Shown piece after piece: positions 51,618 to 60,231 of a stretch of 60,593 nt of DNA. Within the stretch, counting starts at the first letter, position 1. Each line of letters begins with the position of its first letter. Source of the stretch: an uncultured Ruminococcus sp. (lineage in GTDB: Bacteria > Bacillota > Clostridia > Oscillospirales > Ruminococcaceae); the NCBI GenBank assembly GCA_937907215.1, contig CALESG010000092.1, forward strand, positions 1 through 60,593. The letters are read 5' to 3'. Below the pieces are notes generated by a model. It made no database searches and was not told where the DNA came from. It saw only the letters and a list, made by a program, of their open reading frames with translations. The translations under genes were made by a program, and so were the position numbers.

Positions 51618-51715
51618 GCAGAAATTAAAAAATAATTCATACTGTTATTCTATTATTAAAAACACTAAAAACAGCAGTATATAAAGATCATGATTGTATG
51701 TTATGTTATAATATT

Positions 51716-51858
51716 AGAGCGTGCTAACATAAAAATGTAATGCACGCCCTTTCGGCAAATTTTGACGACTGCTGGACAGTATGTTTTCACTTTTTCGTCT
51801 TTTGTTCACCAAAATTACGCTTGAAAATTCGCACATTCATTTTATGTGAACACGTTCT
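51716..51858. repeat. AGARC inverted-repeat element, copy D (143 bp, internally deleted)
   Basis: Ends AGAGCGTGCTAACATAAAA and TTTTATGTGAACACGTTCT. Core boxes GGCAAATTTTGACGACTGCT and CACCAAAATTACGCTTGAAAA match the other copies. Compared with copy B it lacks about 21 bases that include the left arm of the central hairpin; GACAGTATG remains. Its end overlaps the pheA stop codon by two bases. Confidence 0.8.
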
Positions 51859-52969
51859 AAAATGAAACTGAATTTCCAAGCAATTTGAACTTTTTACAGC
51901 TTTTGCAAAGTTCTGTTATAAATAGAGATGTATTTTTATCACGTACATTGCCTTTAAAATCTATATAAAATACAACATCAAAGCTTCCGTCACGTATTGG
52001 TCGGTTTTCAATTTTTACAAGGTCGATGTTTTGCAGGAAGAATTTCATAAGCAGTTTGCTAAGTACACCAGGAACGTTTGGAAGAGTAAGCATAACTGAA
52101 ATAACATCAGCATTTGGAGAAACTTCAAGTTCCTTTGTAATGCAAATAAAACGAGTGAAGTTTGGAAGTACATTTGAAATTCGTGTTTGAAGAATCTTTA
52201 AACCATTAAGCTTTGCACATCTTTCAGAGCATATTGCAGCAATGGATTCATTGCTTTCGGCTACCATTCTTGCAGCAGTTGCTGTATTATCATAATCTTT
52301 TATTTTAAGATGATTTTTCTTGATAAAATCAGAACATTGAGAAAGTGCCTGAGGGTGAGAGTAGACTCTTTTTATTTCTTCCATTTTAGTTTCAGGACGC
52401 ACTGCAAGACAATTGGCAACCTCCACATGGTTTACAGCGGTTATGAAGAAGTTGTATTTACCCATAAGGTCATATGTTTGTGTTACAGAACCAGCAGTAC
52501 TATTATAAATTGGAAGTACACCATATTTAATTTCACCAGATTCAACAGCTTCAAAGACTTGATGAAAAGATGGATAATAAATAGGTTCATGATTTGGGAA
52601 GAAAATTTTTGTAGCAGCTTCGGAATTTGCTCCGGCACAGCCTTGACATCCTACCTTTTCAGCATTTTTAAAATCAGGATAGGAAATTTCATGTGTTTCT
52701 TCATCGCTGGAAATTATCTGCATTTGGAGCTGTTTGCTTATATCCATAATGACAGTAAAAAGCTCTCTAACACCTGTTTTCATATCGTCGGCTGCGACGT
52801 TTTCCATTTTGTTTAGAATCTGAGCTTCACGTTCTTCTTGAAAAATAGGAAGATTGTTTTCTTTTTTATAAGCCGCAACTTCTTTGCAAAGATTCATTCT
52901 CTTTTGGAAAAGCTCAAGAATTTCCCTATCCATAGTATCGATTTGTGTACGTATTTCATTTAAATTCAT
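51857..52969 (-). CDS. pheA: Bifunctional chorismate mutase / prephenate dehydratase (P-protein)
   Basis: Makes phenylpyruvate from chorismate in two steps. The 370-residue protein has an AroQ chorismate mutase domain (about 1-85: IRTQIDTMDREILELFQKRM), a prephenate dehydratase domain (about 100-285: the VGCQGCAGANSEAA start, GVLPIYNSTAGSV, then DNTATAARMVAES) and a C-terminal ACT domain (about 290-365: TLPNVPGVLSKLL and ENRPIRDGSFDVVFYID) for feedback by phenylalanine. Start: ATG at 52969 after GAGAGG. The stop TAG shares its AG with the end of element D. Confidence 0.95.
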   Translation of the reverse strand: MNLNEIRTQIDTMDREILELFQKRMNLCKEVAAYKKENNLPIFQEEREAQILNKMENVAADDMKTGVRELFTVIMDISKQLQMQIISSDEETHEISYPDFKNAEKVGCQGCAGANSEAATKIFFPNHEPIYYPSFHQVFEAVESGEIKYGVLPIYNSTAGSVTQTYDLMGKYNFFITAVNHVEVANCLAVRPETKMEEIKRVYSHPQALSQCSDFIKKNHLKIKDYDNTATAARMVAESNESIAAICSERCAKLNGLKILQTRISNVLPNFTRFICITKELEVSPNADVISVMLTLPNVPGVLSKLLMKFFLQNIDLVKIENRPIRDGSFDVVFYIDFKGNVRDKNTSLFITELCKSCKKFKLLGNSVSF

Positions 52970-53003
52970 ATTATTAAACCTCTCATATAATTTTGTTTCT
53001 TTT

Positions 53004-53032
53004 ATTATACATATTTTTTTTTCAGAAATCAA
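53004..53032 (-). promoter_or_regulatory. Promoter of pheA
   Basis: On the minus strand, TTGATT (53027-53032), 17 bases, TATAAT (53004-53009). It is back to back with the ruvC promoter. No T-box or attenuator is visible in the short leader. Confidence 0.6.
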
Positions 53033-53052
53033 GATATTTTTTTTAATAGCTA

Positions 53053-53081
53053 TTGAAAAACGCTGCTTATTTTGATATAAT
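53053..53081 (+). promoter_or_regulatory. Promoter of ruvCAB
   Basis: TTGAAA (53053-53058), 17 bases, TATAAT (53076-53081). No LexA-like box recognised. Confidence 0.65.
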
Positions 53082-53126
53082 AAAATATACGTATAAATTT
53101 AAAGGACAGAGCTGGAGGCTTTTAAA

Positions 53127-53642
53127 GTGAGAATACTTGGAATAGACCCTGGATATGCTATTGTAGGTTTTGGTGTGGTAGATTATGCCGGAATGAATTT
53201 TGTGCCTTTAGAATATGGTGCGATAACTACAGAAGCAGGAACTGTATTTTCAGAAAGACTGACTGCAATATATAATGATCTTGATTTTCTTATAGATCGT
53301 TGGAAGCCTGATTGTATCGCTCTTGAACGTTTATATTTTACAAGCAATCAAAAGACGGTAATAGACGTTGCACAGGCAAGAGGTGTTATAATACTTTGTG
53401 CAGCGCAAAAAAATATTCCGCTTTATGAATATACGCCTTTGCAGGTTAAAATGGCGGTTGTTGGTTATGGCAAAGCTGAAAAGAAACAGGTTATGGATCT
53501 TACAAGAAGGATTCTTCGTTTGGAACAGATACCTAAGCCTGATGATGCAGCTGACGCACTTGCTATTGCTATTTGCCATGGTCATTCACATACTGGAATG
53601 ATGCTGCATGAGGCAGAAAAGAGGGCAACAAGAACTGTATGA
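53127..53642 (+). CDS. ruvC: Holliday junction resolvase RuvC
   Basis: The endonuclease that cuts Holliday junctions in the RuvABC complex. The 171-residue protein has the four acidic catalytic positions: Asp7 (GIDPGYAIVG), Glu in ALERLYF, and the two Asp of PDDAADALAIA. KMAVVGYGKAEKKQV is the DNA-binding loop. It starts with GTG at 53127, 10 bases after GGAGG. It overlaps ruvA by 4 bases (ATGA). Confidence 0.97.
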   Translation: MRILGIDPGYAIVGFGVVDYAGMNFVPLEYGAITTEAGTVFSERLTAIYNDLDFLIDRWKPDCIALERLYFTSNQKTVIDVAQARGVIILCAAQKNIPLYEYTPLQVKMAVVGYGKAEKKQVMDLTRRILRLEQIPKPDDAADALAIAICHGHSHTGMMLHEAEKRATRTV

Positions 53643-54244
53643 TTTATAGTGTACATGGAAAACTTATAGCTAAACAATCTGAACTTGCTGTTGTTGAATG
53701 TGCAGGTGTTGGATATGCGTGCCGTACTACTCGGGTAACACTTTCGGAAATAGGAAGTATAGGTGATGAAGTTATACTTTATACACATCTTTCAGTAAGA
53801 GAAGATGCGGCAGAGCTTTTTGGATTTGCAAATATGCAAGAACTACGCTGCTTTGAAATGCTTACATCAGTATCCGGTGTAGGACCTAAAGCAGCACTTG
53901 CGATTTTATCAGACCTTACAGCAGATAGATTTGCGCTGGTCGTAGCATCTAATGACAGTAAGACGCTTACAAAAAGCAAGGGAATAGGCGCTAAAACGGC
54001 ACAGCGTATTGTATTGGAGCTTAAGGATAAAATTGCTAAGGAGAATGGAAATTCTGATTGGAGTTTGCTTTCTGAAAGTGCAGTTTATCGTGATGATTCT
54101 GCATTAAATGATGCTATGTCTGCTCTCATGGTACTTGGATATTCCAAGGAAGAGGTTATGCCAATGCTTTTGCAGCTTGACAAAGAAATGTCGTCGGAAG
54201 ATATGATAAAAGAAACACTTAAACAAATCGGAAGACGCAGTTAA
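53639..54244 (+). CDS. ruvA: Holliday junction helicase subunit RuvA
   Basis: Binds the four-way junction and loads RuvB. The 201-residue protein has an OB domain (1-62), two helix-hairpin-helix motifs (LTSVSGVGPKAALAIL and LTKSKGIGAKTAQRIVLELKDK) and a C-terminal domain III (about 150-201, DAMSALMVLGYSKEEV) that contacts RuvB. The start overlaps the ruvC stop. ruvB follows after 23 bases. Confidence 0.97.
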   Translation: MIYSVHGKLIAKQSELAVVECAGVGYACRTTRVTLSEIGSIGDEVILYTHLSVREDAAELFGFANMQELRCFEMLTSVSGVGPKAALAILSDLTADRFALVVASNDSKTLTKSKGIGAKTAQRIVLELKDKIAKENGNSDWSLLSESAVYRDDSALNDAMSALMVLGYSKEEVMPMLLQLDKEMSSEDMIKETLKQIGRRS

Positions 54245-54267
54245 ATATTCTTTATGGAGGTGGCAAA

Positions 54268-55338
54268 ATGATTGAAACAAGCGATATGTCTTTTGAACAA
54301 AGAATGACAGCACCTGAGCAAATGCCGGAAGACAATGATATAGAATTATCACTGCGTCCTCAGTCACTTCATGAATATATAGGTCAGGATAAAGTAAAAG
54401 AAAATATGGCTATATATATTGAAGCTGCTAAAAGAAGAGGAGATGTGCTTGATCATGTTTTGCTCTATGGCCCGCCAGGTCTTGGAAAAACTACACTTTC
54501 TGCAATTATTGCAAGAGAAATGGGCGTAAATCTTAGAGTTACAACAGGTCCTGCCATTGAAAAACCGGGAGATCTTGCAGCACTTCTTACAAATCTTCAA
54601 ACCGGTGATGTTTTGTTTATTGATGAGATACACAGGCTTTCACGTTCTGTTGAAGAAATATTATATCCCGCACTTGAAGACCATGCAATTGATATTATTA
54701 TGGGAAAAGGACCTTCCGCACGTTCGCTGCGTATAGACCTTAATCCATTCACACTTGTAGGTGCTACAACAAGAGCAGGACAGCTTTCAAGTCCGCTTCG
54801 TGATAGATTTGGCGTGATTCAACGTCTGGAGCTATATACACCAGATCAGCTTAGTGATATTGTACGAAGGAGCAGTATGATTCTGGAAATACCATGTTCG
54901 CTTGATGGTGCAATGGAAATTGCAAGACGTTCAAGAGGTACGCCACGTATAGCGAATCGATTATCGAAGCGTGTTCGTGACTTTGCAGATGTTATGGGAA
55001 ATGGTGAGATCACAAAAGAAATTGCTATGATCGCACTTGACAGATTGGAAATAGATAATTTAGGTCTTGACAGCAATGACAGAAGAATGCTTGAAATGAT
55101 CATAAAAGGATATGGCGGAGGTCCTGTAGGATTGGAAACTTTGGCATCGGCACTTGGTGAAGAAACGGTTACATTGGAAGATGTGTGTGAACCTTATCTT
55201 ATGCAGCTTGGTTTTCTTTCAAGAACTCCAAGAGGCAGATGTGCTACTGATCTTGCATATGAACATTTAGGTTTTAAAAAGCAGAATACAGGCAGAAATA
55301 TTCCTCCTGAAAATTCTGGTCAGATGTCAATGCTGTAA
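54268..55338 (+). CDS. ruvB: Holliday junction branch migration ATPase RuvB
   Basis: The AAA+ motor of branch migration. The 356-residue protein has the RuvB start DIELSLRPQSLHEYIGQDKVK, Walker A YGPPGLGKTTLS, Walker B FIDEIHRLS, sensor 1 ATTRAG and an arginine finger region PLRDRFGV. The C-terminal winged helix ends with FLSRTPRGRCATDLAYEHLG. Start: ATG at 54268 after GGAGGTGG. It closes the ruvCAB operon; glmM follows after 63 bases without a clear terminator. Confidence 0.97.
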   Translation: MIETSDMSFEQRMTAPEQMPEDNDIELSLRPQSLHEYIGQDKVKENMAIYIEAAKRRGDVLDHVLLYGPPGLGKTTLSAIIAREMGVNLRVTTGPAIEKPGDLAALLTNLQTGDVLFIDEIHRLSRSVEEILYPALEDHAIDIIMGKGPSARSLRIDLNPFTLVGATTRAGQLSSPLRDRFGVIQRLELYTPDQLSDIVRRSSMILEIPCSLDGAMEIARRSRGTPRIANRLSKRVRDFADVMGNGEITKEIAMIALDRLEIDNLGLDSNDRRMLEMIIKGYGGGPVGLETLASALGEETVTLEDVCEPYLMQLGFLSRTPRGRCATDLAYEHLGFKKQNTGRNIPPENSGQMSML

Positions 55339-55401
55339 ATGTCATAAAATAAATTTAATATTGTAAAATTATAAAAAACTTACAAAGGAGTATGCTTAAT
55401 T

Positions 55402-56754
55402 ATGGGTAGATTATTTGGAACAGATGGTGCAAGAGGAATTGCGATCACAGAACTTACCTGCGAACTTGCAATGCAGATCGGTCGTGCAGCAGCGCTTGTT
55501 CTTACTAATGAAACTTCTAAAAAACCATGTATTTTTATAGGTAAGGATACAAGAATTTCATCAGATGTTTTGGAAGCAGCACTTTGTGCAGGAATATGTT
55601 CTGTAGGTGCTGATGTTGTACGACTCGGTGTTGTTCCAACACCTGCTGTTGCATATCTTGTACGCACAAAAGGTGCTGATGCCGGCGTTATGATTTCAGC
55701 ATCTCACAACAGTGTTGAATTCAATGGAATCAAGCTTTTTGCCGCTACGGGATATAAACTTCCTGATTCAGTAGAAGAGGAAATTGAAAAGCTTATACTT
55801 GATGAGCCTGAAAATATTGTCTTAAAATCTCACACTGAAATCGGTAAAATAATGGATTATACAGCAGCAAAAGATGATTATATTGACTATATTACAAGCT
55901 GCATTGATACAAATTTAAATGGTGTATATCTTGCACTGGATTGTGCAAACGGAAGTTCGTCTGTTACTGCAAAAAAGCTTTTTGAAAAGCTTGGAGCACG
56001 TGTTGATATGCTTAGTGCAGAGCCGGATGGTACAAATATAAATGATAAATGCGGTTCAACCCATATGGAAAATCTTATGGCATATGTAAAGGAACATGGC
56101 TGTGATGCTGGTCTTGCATTTGATGGTGATGCTGACAGATGCCTTGCAGTTGATGAAAACGGTGATCTTGTTGACGGAGATAAGCTTATTGCAATAGCTG
56201 CGAATGCTATGAAAAATAATGGAAGTCTTAAAAACAATACTGCTGTTGTTACAATAATGTCAAACCTTGGATTTTTCCATTTTGCAAAACGTGAAGGAAT
56301 TGAAACTGCTGCCACAAAAGTAGGCGACAGATATGTCCTTGAAAAAATGCTTGAAAAGGGTTATAACATAGGCGGAGAACAGAGTGGTCACATTATATTT
56401 CTTGACCATGCGACAACTGGTGACGGTCAGCTGTCCGGTGCTAAGATTATTGAAATACTTGTAAATTCCGGCAAGAAAATGAGTGAGCTTGCTTCTGTTA
56501 TGGAATCTTTTCCACAGCTTATGTTAAATGTTCGCATAGAATCAAAGCATAGAAATGTATGGAGAGATGATGAAAATGTCAAGGCTGTTATGTCATCTTA
56601 CGAAGAAAAACTTGGCGATGACGGAAGAATTCTTGTTCGTGAAAGCGGTACAGAACCTTTGATCCGTGTTATGGTAGAGGCTAAAGATGCGGCTCTTATG
56701 AAAGAAGCCTGCAAAAATATAGCAGCAGCAATTGAGAAATTTATACATAAATAA
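55402..56754 (+). CDS. glmM: Phosphoglucosamine mutase
   Basis: Converts glucosamine-6-phosphate to glucosamine-1-phosphate for cell-wall precursors. The 450-residue protein has the start MGRLFGTDGARGI, phospho-serine Ser101 (VMISASHNSVEFNGIK), the metal loop LAFDGDADRCLAVDE, the sugar loop GGEQSGHIIF and the C-terminal phosphate loop VRESGTEPLIRVMVE. Start: ATG at 55402 after AAAGGAG. The methyltransferase gene follows after 20 bases, so it is likely co-transcribed. Confidence 0.96.
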   Translation: MGRLFGTDGARGIAITELTCELAMQIGRAAALVLTNETSKKPCIFIGKDTRISSDVLEAALCAGICSVGADVVRLGVVPTPAVAYLVRTKGADAGVMISASHNSVEFNGIKLFAATGYKLPDSVEEEIEKLILDEPENIVLKSHTEIGKIMDYTAAKDDYIDYITSCIDTNLNGVYLALDCANGSSSVTAKKLFEKLGARVDMLSAEPDGTNINDKCGSTHMENLMAYVKEHGCDAGLAFDGDADRCLAVDENGDLVDGDKLIAIAANAMKNNGSLKNNTAVVTIMSNLGFFHFAKREGIETAATKVGDRYVLEKMLEKGYNIGGEQSGHIIFLDHATTGDGQLSGAKIIEILVNSGKKMSELASVMESFPQLMLNVRIESKHRNVWRDDENVKAVMSSYEEKLGDDGRILVRESGTEPLIRVMVEAKDAALMKEACKNIAAAIEKFIHK

Positions 56755-56774
56755 AAAATGAAGGAGCGAATATT

Positions 56775-57647
56775 TTGAGAGCAGCAGATCGTTGGAAAGA
56801 GTATTGTATTCTGGATACATCTTCTCAGGAAAAATTAGAGGTGTGGAACGGAGTTACACTTATACGACCCGATCCTCAAATAATTTGGCATACACCAAAA
56901 AATATTTCTGAGTGGAAAAATGCACACGGCCATTACACACGTTCATCAACAGGCGGCGGAAGCTGGAGCTTTTCAAAAAAACTTCCTGAATCTTGGCAGC
57001 TTAATTATGAGCCGCTGGAACTTAATTTTAAAATACAGCCTACTGGATTTAAGCATATGGGACTTTTTCCAGAGCAGGCTGTAAACTGGGATTTTGTTGC
57101 TGATAAGATAAAAAATGCAGGAAGACCAATTTCAGTTTTAAATCTTTTTGCATATACAGGCGGTGCTACGCTTGCTTGTGCAAGAGCAGGAGCATCGGTA
57201 TGTCATGTAGATGCTTCAAAAGGCATGGTTCAGTGGGCAAGAGAAAATGCGGCTTTTTCCGGCATGACTGATAAGCCTATAAGATGGATAGTGGATGATT
57301 GCGAGAAATTCGTTGCCCGTGAAATACGCAGAGGAAGAAAATATGATGCTGTTATAATGGATCCGCCAAGTTACGGCAGAGGTCCCGGCGGTGAGGTTTG
57401 GAAGCTTGAAGATTGTGTATATGATTTAGTAAAGCTTTGCTCAGGCGTACTTAGTGACGATCCTCTTTTCTTTCTTATAAATAGTTATACAACAGGACTT
57501 TCACCTTCTGTAATGGGATACATATTGGGAAGTGTTTTAAAGAAAAATTTCAATGGAAATGTAACTTTTGATGAGATCGGCTTGCCGGTTTTGAAAAGCG
57601 GGATGGTTTTGCCTTGCGGAAATACAGCTATATGGCAAAGTGAATGA
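56775..57647 (+). CDS. Class I SAM-dependent methyltransferase (RlmI/RlmK-like)
   Basis: A 290-residue methyltransferase of the COG1092 type. The SAM site is VLNLFAYTGGATLACARAGA, then VDASKGMVQWARENA; the catalytic motif is VIMDPPSYGRGP, typical of base-methylating RNA enzymes. There is no PUA domain, unlike E. coli RlmI, so it is the short form. The start is TTG at 56775, 8 bases after AAGGAG, and no ATG or GTG stands in a better place. The RNA target is unknown. Confidence 0.9.
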   Translation: MRAADRWKEYCILDTSSQEKLEVWNGVTLIRPDPQIIWHTPKNISEWKNAHGHYTRSSTGGGSWSFSKKLPESWQLNYEPLELNFKIQPTGFKHMGLFPEQAVNWDFVADKIKNAGRPISVLNLFAYTGGATLACARAGASVCHVDASKGMVQWARENAAFSGMTDKPIRWIVDDCEKFVAREIRRGRKYDAVIMDPPSYGRGPGGEVWKLEDCVYDLVKLCSGVLSDDPLFFLINSYTTGLSPSVMGYILGSVLKKNFNGNVTFDEIGLPVLKSGMVLPCGNTAIWQSE

Positions 57648-57673
57648 GGATCTAATTTAAGAAAGGACATTGC

Positions 57674-57685
57674 ATGAAACTATGA
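57674..57685 (+). promoter_or_regulatory. Three-codon mini-ORF overlapping the ecfA1 start
   Basis: ATG-AAA-CTA-TGA stands 6 bases after GAAAGGA, the best-placed start for this site. Its TGA overlaps the ATG of ecfA1 (ATGA at 57682-57685). Ribosomes may terminate here and restart on ecfA1. Confidence 0.35.
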
Positions 57686-58533
57686 GTATTCAGCTTTCAG
57701 CAGAACATCTAAGTTTTTATTATACAGATGAAAACGGCAACAGAACTTCGGACGATGTTTTAAAGGATATATCACTTGAAATAGCAAAAGGTTCTTTTGT
57801 TGCAGTGCTTGGTCATAACGGTTCAGGAAAATCAACGTTGGCAAGGATTTTTAATGGAATCCTTGTCCCAACTTCAGGTAAAGTTTTTGCCAACGGTCTT
57901 GATACAAGTGATGATGAAAATATATATGAGATACGTCGTCATGTCGGAATGGTTTTTCAAAATCCGGATAATCAGATAGTAGCAACTATAGTTGAAGATG
58001 ATGTTGCATTTGGACCTGAAAATTTGGGACTTCCTTCCGAAGAAATAAGAGCTCGTGTTGATGAAGCACTAAATGCTGTAGATATGTATGATCATAGATT
58101 TCATGCACCTTCACAGCTTTCCGGAGGTCAAAAGCAAAGAGTAGCTATTGCGGGAATTATTGCAATGCGTCCTGACTGTATTATTCTTGATGAACCAACA
58201 GCAATGCTGGATCCTAAGGGCAGAAGTGAGGTAATGAAAACTATTCATATGCTTAGAGAAAAATATGGAATTACAGTTTTACTTATTACTCACTACATGG
58301 ACGAAGCAGTAGAGGCGGATCGTGTAATTGTTATAGATGATGGGAAAGTAATAATAGATAATTCTCCTGAAAATGTTTTTACAAAGCCGGAGCTTTTACA
58401 GGCAGTAGGACTTGATGTTCCGCAAAGCACAGAACTTCTCTGGAAATTAAAAAATTTAGGAGTACCTGTTTCAGTTAATGCGATTAACGAAGAAACTTGT
58501 GTAGATACCCTTATGAAGTTATTGGTAAAATAA
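57682..58533 (+). CDS. ecfA1: ECF transporter ATPase EcfA1
   Basis: A 283-residue ATPase of the energy-coupling factor module for vitamin uptake. Walker A is GHNGSGKSTLA, the Q-loop is MVFQNPDNQIVAT, typical of EcfA1, the signature is LSGGQKQRV and Walker B is IILDEPTAMLDP. The start is uncertain: ATG at 57682 is 14 bases from the GAAAGGA site, and an in-frame TTG (57670) is too close to it; a mini-ORF lies between. It is followed after 11 bases by ecfA2. Confidence 0.93.
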   Translation: MSIQLSAEHLSFYYTDENGNRTSDDVLKDISLEIAKGSFVAVLGHNGSGKSTLARIFNGILVPTSGKVFANGLDTSDDENIYEIRRHVGMVFQNPDNQIVATIVEDDVAFGPENLGLPSEEIRARVDEALNAVDMYDHRFHAPSQLSGGQKQRVAIAGIIAMRPDCIILDEPTAMLDPKGRSEVMKTIHMLREKYGITVLLITHYMDEAVEADRVIVIDDGKVIIDNSPENVFTKPELLQAVGLDVPQSTELLWKLKNLGVPVSVNAINEETCVDTLMKLLVK

Positions 58534-58544
58534 AGGAGTTAGCA

Positions 58545-59420
58545 GTGGTAATATTACGTACAGAAGAACTGACATATCAATACAGCATTGGAACGCCATT
58601 TGAAAAAACGGCAGTTGACCATGTGAATTTGGAGATAGAGGAAGGTACTTTTGTTGGGGTAATAGGCTCTACCGGATCGGGAAAGTCAACACTTATGCAG
58701 CATTTCAATGGGTTGTTAAAACCTACATCAGGTCACATATATATAAAAGATAGAGATATATGGTCTGATAAAAATAATCTTAGGGATTTGCGTTTTCAAG
58801 TTGGACTTGTATTTCAATATCCTGAATATCAGCTTTTTGAAGAAACGGTTTACCGTGATATAGCATTTGGACCTTTAAATATGGGACTTACCGAAAATGA
58901 GGTTAGAGAACGTGTTTATGAAGCAGCAGCATTTGTAAAGCTTACAGAAGAGCAGCTTGAAAAATCTCCATTTTCATTATCCGGAGGACAAAAAAGAAGG
59001 GCTGCTATTGCCGGAGTAATGGCGATGCGTCCAAGGATTCTTATACTTGATGAGCCGACAGCCGGACTTGATCCGATGGGCAGAGAAGAAATTCTTGCGG
59101 AAATAAAGAATTATCATAAAAAAACAGGCTGTACTGTTATGCTTGTATCTCACAGCATGGAAGATATGTCAAGATATGCAGATAAGCTTCTTGTAATGAA
59201 TAAAGGCAGAATATTTTGTTATGACGATACAAGAGAAGTATTTAAACGTGCAGAAGAACTTCAAAAAATGGGTCTTGCTGTTCCGGAAGTAACACGTATT
59301 TGTATTGAACTTAAAAATAGAGGCATTCCTCTTGATGACAGTATTTATACAGTAGATGAGGCAGCAAAACAAATTTTAGAGTTTTATAAAAGCAAAAACG
59401 GAGGTGAAGTCTTATGCTGA
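58545..59420 (+). CDS. ecfA2: ECF transporter ATPase EcfA2
   Basis: The partner ATPase of EcfA1, 291 residues. Walker A is GSTGSGKSTLM, the Q-loop is LVFQYPEYQLFEETV, typical of EcfA2, the signature is LSGGQKRRA and Walker B is LILDEPTAGLDP. Start: GTG at 58545, 5 bases after AAAGGAG; the upstream frame overlaps ecfA1 and lacks a site. It overlaps ecfT by 7 bases. Confidence 0.94.
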   Translation: MVILRTEELTYQYSIGTPFEKTAVDHVNLEIEEGTFVGVIGSTGSGKSTLMQHFNGLLKPTSGHIYIKDRDIWSDKNNLRDLRFQVGLVFQYPEYQLFEETVYRDIAFGPLNMGLTENEVRERVYEAAAFVKLTEEQLEKSPFSLSGGQKRRAAIAGVMAMRPRILILDEPTAGLDPMGREEILAEIKNYHKKTGCTVMLVSHSMEDMSRYADKLLVMNKGRIFCYDDTREVFKRAEELQKMGLAVPEVTRICIELKNRGIPLDDSIYTVDEAAKQILEFYKSKNGGEVLC

Positions 59421-60217
59421 AAGATATAACAATAGGACAATATTTTCCAGGCAACAGCTTTCTTCACAGACTTGATCCACGTTTTAAAATAGTCATGACT
59501 CTTATGTATATTGTTATGCTGTTTATGGGAAATGAGATCTATTCGCTCATATTTGGTATGGTTTACTGTACTATTGCGTTCTTTTTATCCAAACTTCCAA
59601 TTAAACTTTTTGGAAAAAATATAAAGCCTTTGCTGCCGATTTTGCTTATGACGGCGATTCTGGATATTATATTTATAAGGGAAGGCACGATTTATTTTCA
59701 GCTTGGCATTTTTAAACTTACTGAAGACGGCGTGTTTACAGCGGTCAGAATGATAGTACGTATAATTTTTCTTATAATTGGTTCATCGCTGCTCACTTAT
59801 ACTACATCGCCGATTCAGTTGACTGATGCAATAGAAAGGCTTTTATCACCATTGAAGAAACTGCATTTTCCAGTACATTCTTTTGCAATGATGATGACCA
59901 TTGCCCTCAGGTTTATTCCAACTCTTATGGATGAAACAGATAAAATAATTGCAGCTCAAAAGGCAAGAGGTGCAGGCTTTGATTCGCCTAAGCTTAAAGA
60001 CAAGGCAAAGGCACTTGTTCCGGTATTGATACCGCTTTTTGTTTCTTCATTCAGGCGTGCCGAAGAGCTTGCAACAGCAATGGAATGCAGATGTTACAGG
60101 GGAGATGTGGGACGCACAAAGATGAAAATTATGAAAGCAGGTATGAATGATGTTATTTCTTTTATATTTACGCTTATAATGCTTTGTGCGGCTATAACTG
60201 TTGTTGTTCTTTTTTAA
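59414..60217 (+). CDS. ecfT: ECF transporter transmembrane subunit EcfT
   Basis: The scaffold membrane protein that joins the ATPases to an exchangeable substrate-binding S subunit. The 267-residue protein has hydrophobic helices and the two coupling-helix motifs AAQKARGAGF and AEELATAMECRCYRG (A-R-G type). The start GQYFPGNSFLHRLDPRFKI is the family mark. Start: ATG at 59414 after GGAGGTG. No S component gene is in the window, so the substrate is not defined; group II modules serve several vitamins. Confidence 0.95.
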   Translation: MLKDITIGQYFPGNSFLHRLDPRFKIVMTLMYIVMLFMGNEIYSLIFGMVYCTIAFFLSKLPIKLFGKNIKPLLPILLMTAILDIIFIREGTIYFQLGIFKLTEDGVFTAVRMIVRIIFLIIGSSLLTYTTSPIQLTDAIERLLSPLKKLHFPVHSFAMMMTIALRFIPTLMDETDKIIAAQKARGAGFDSPKLKDKAKALVPVLIPLFVSSFRRAEELATAMECRCYRGDVGRTKMKIMKAGMNDVISFIFTLIMLCAAITVVVLF

Positions 60218-60231
60218 TATGAGGTGTGTTT

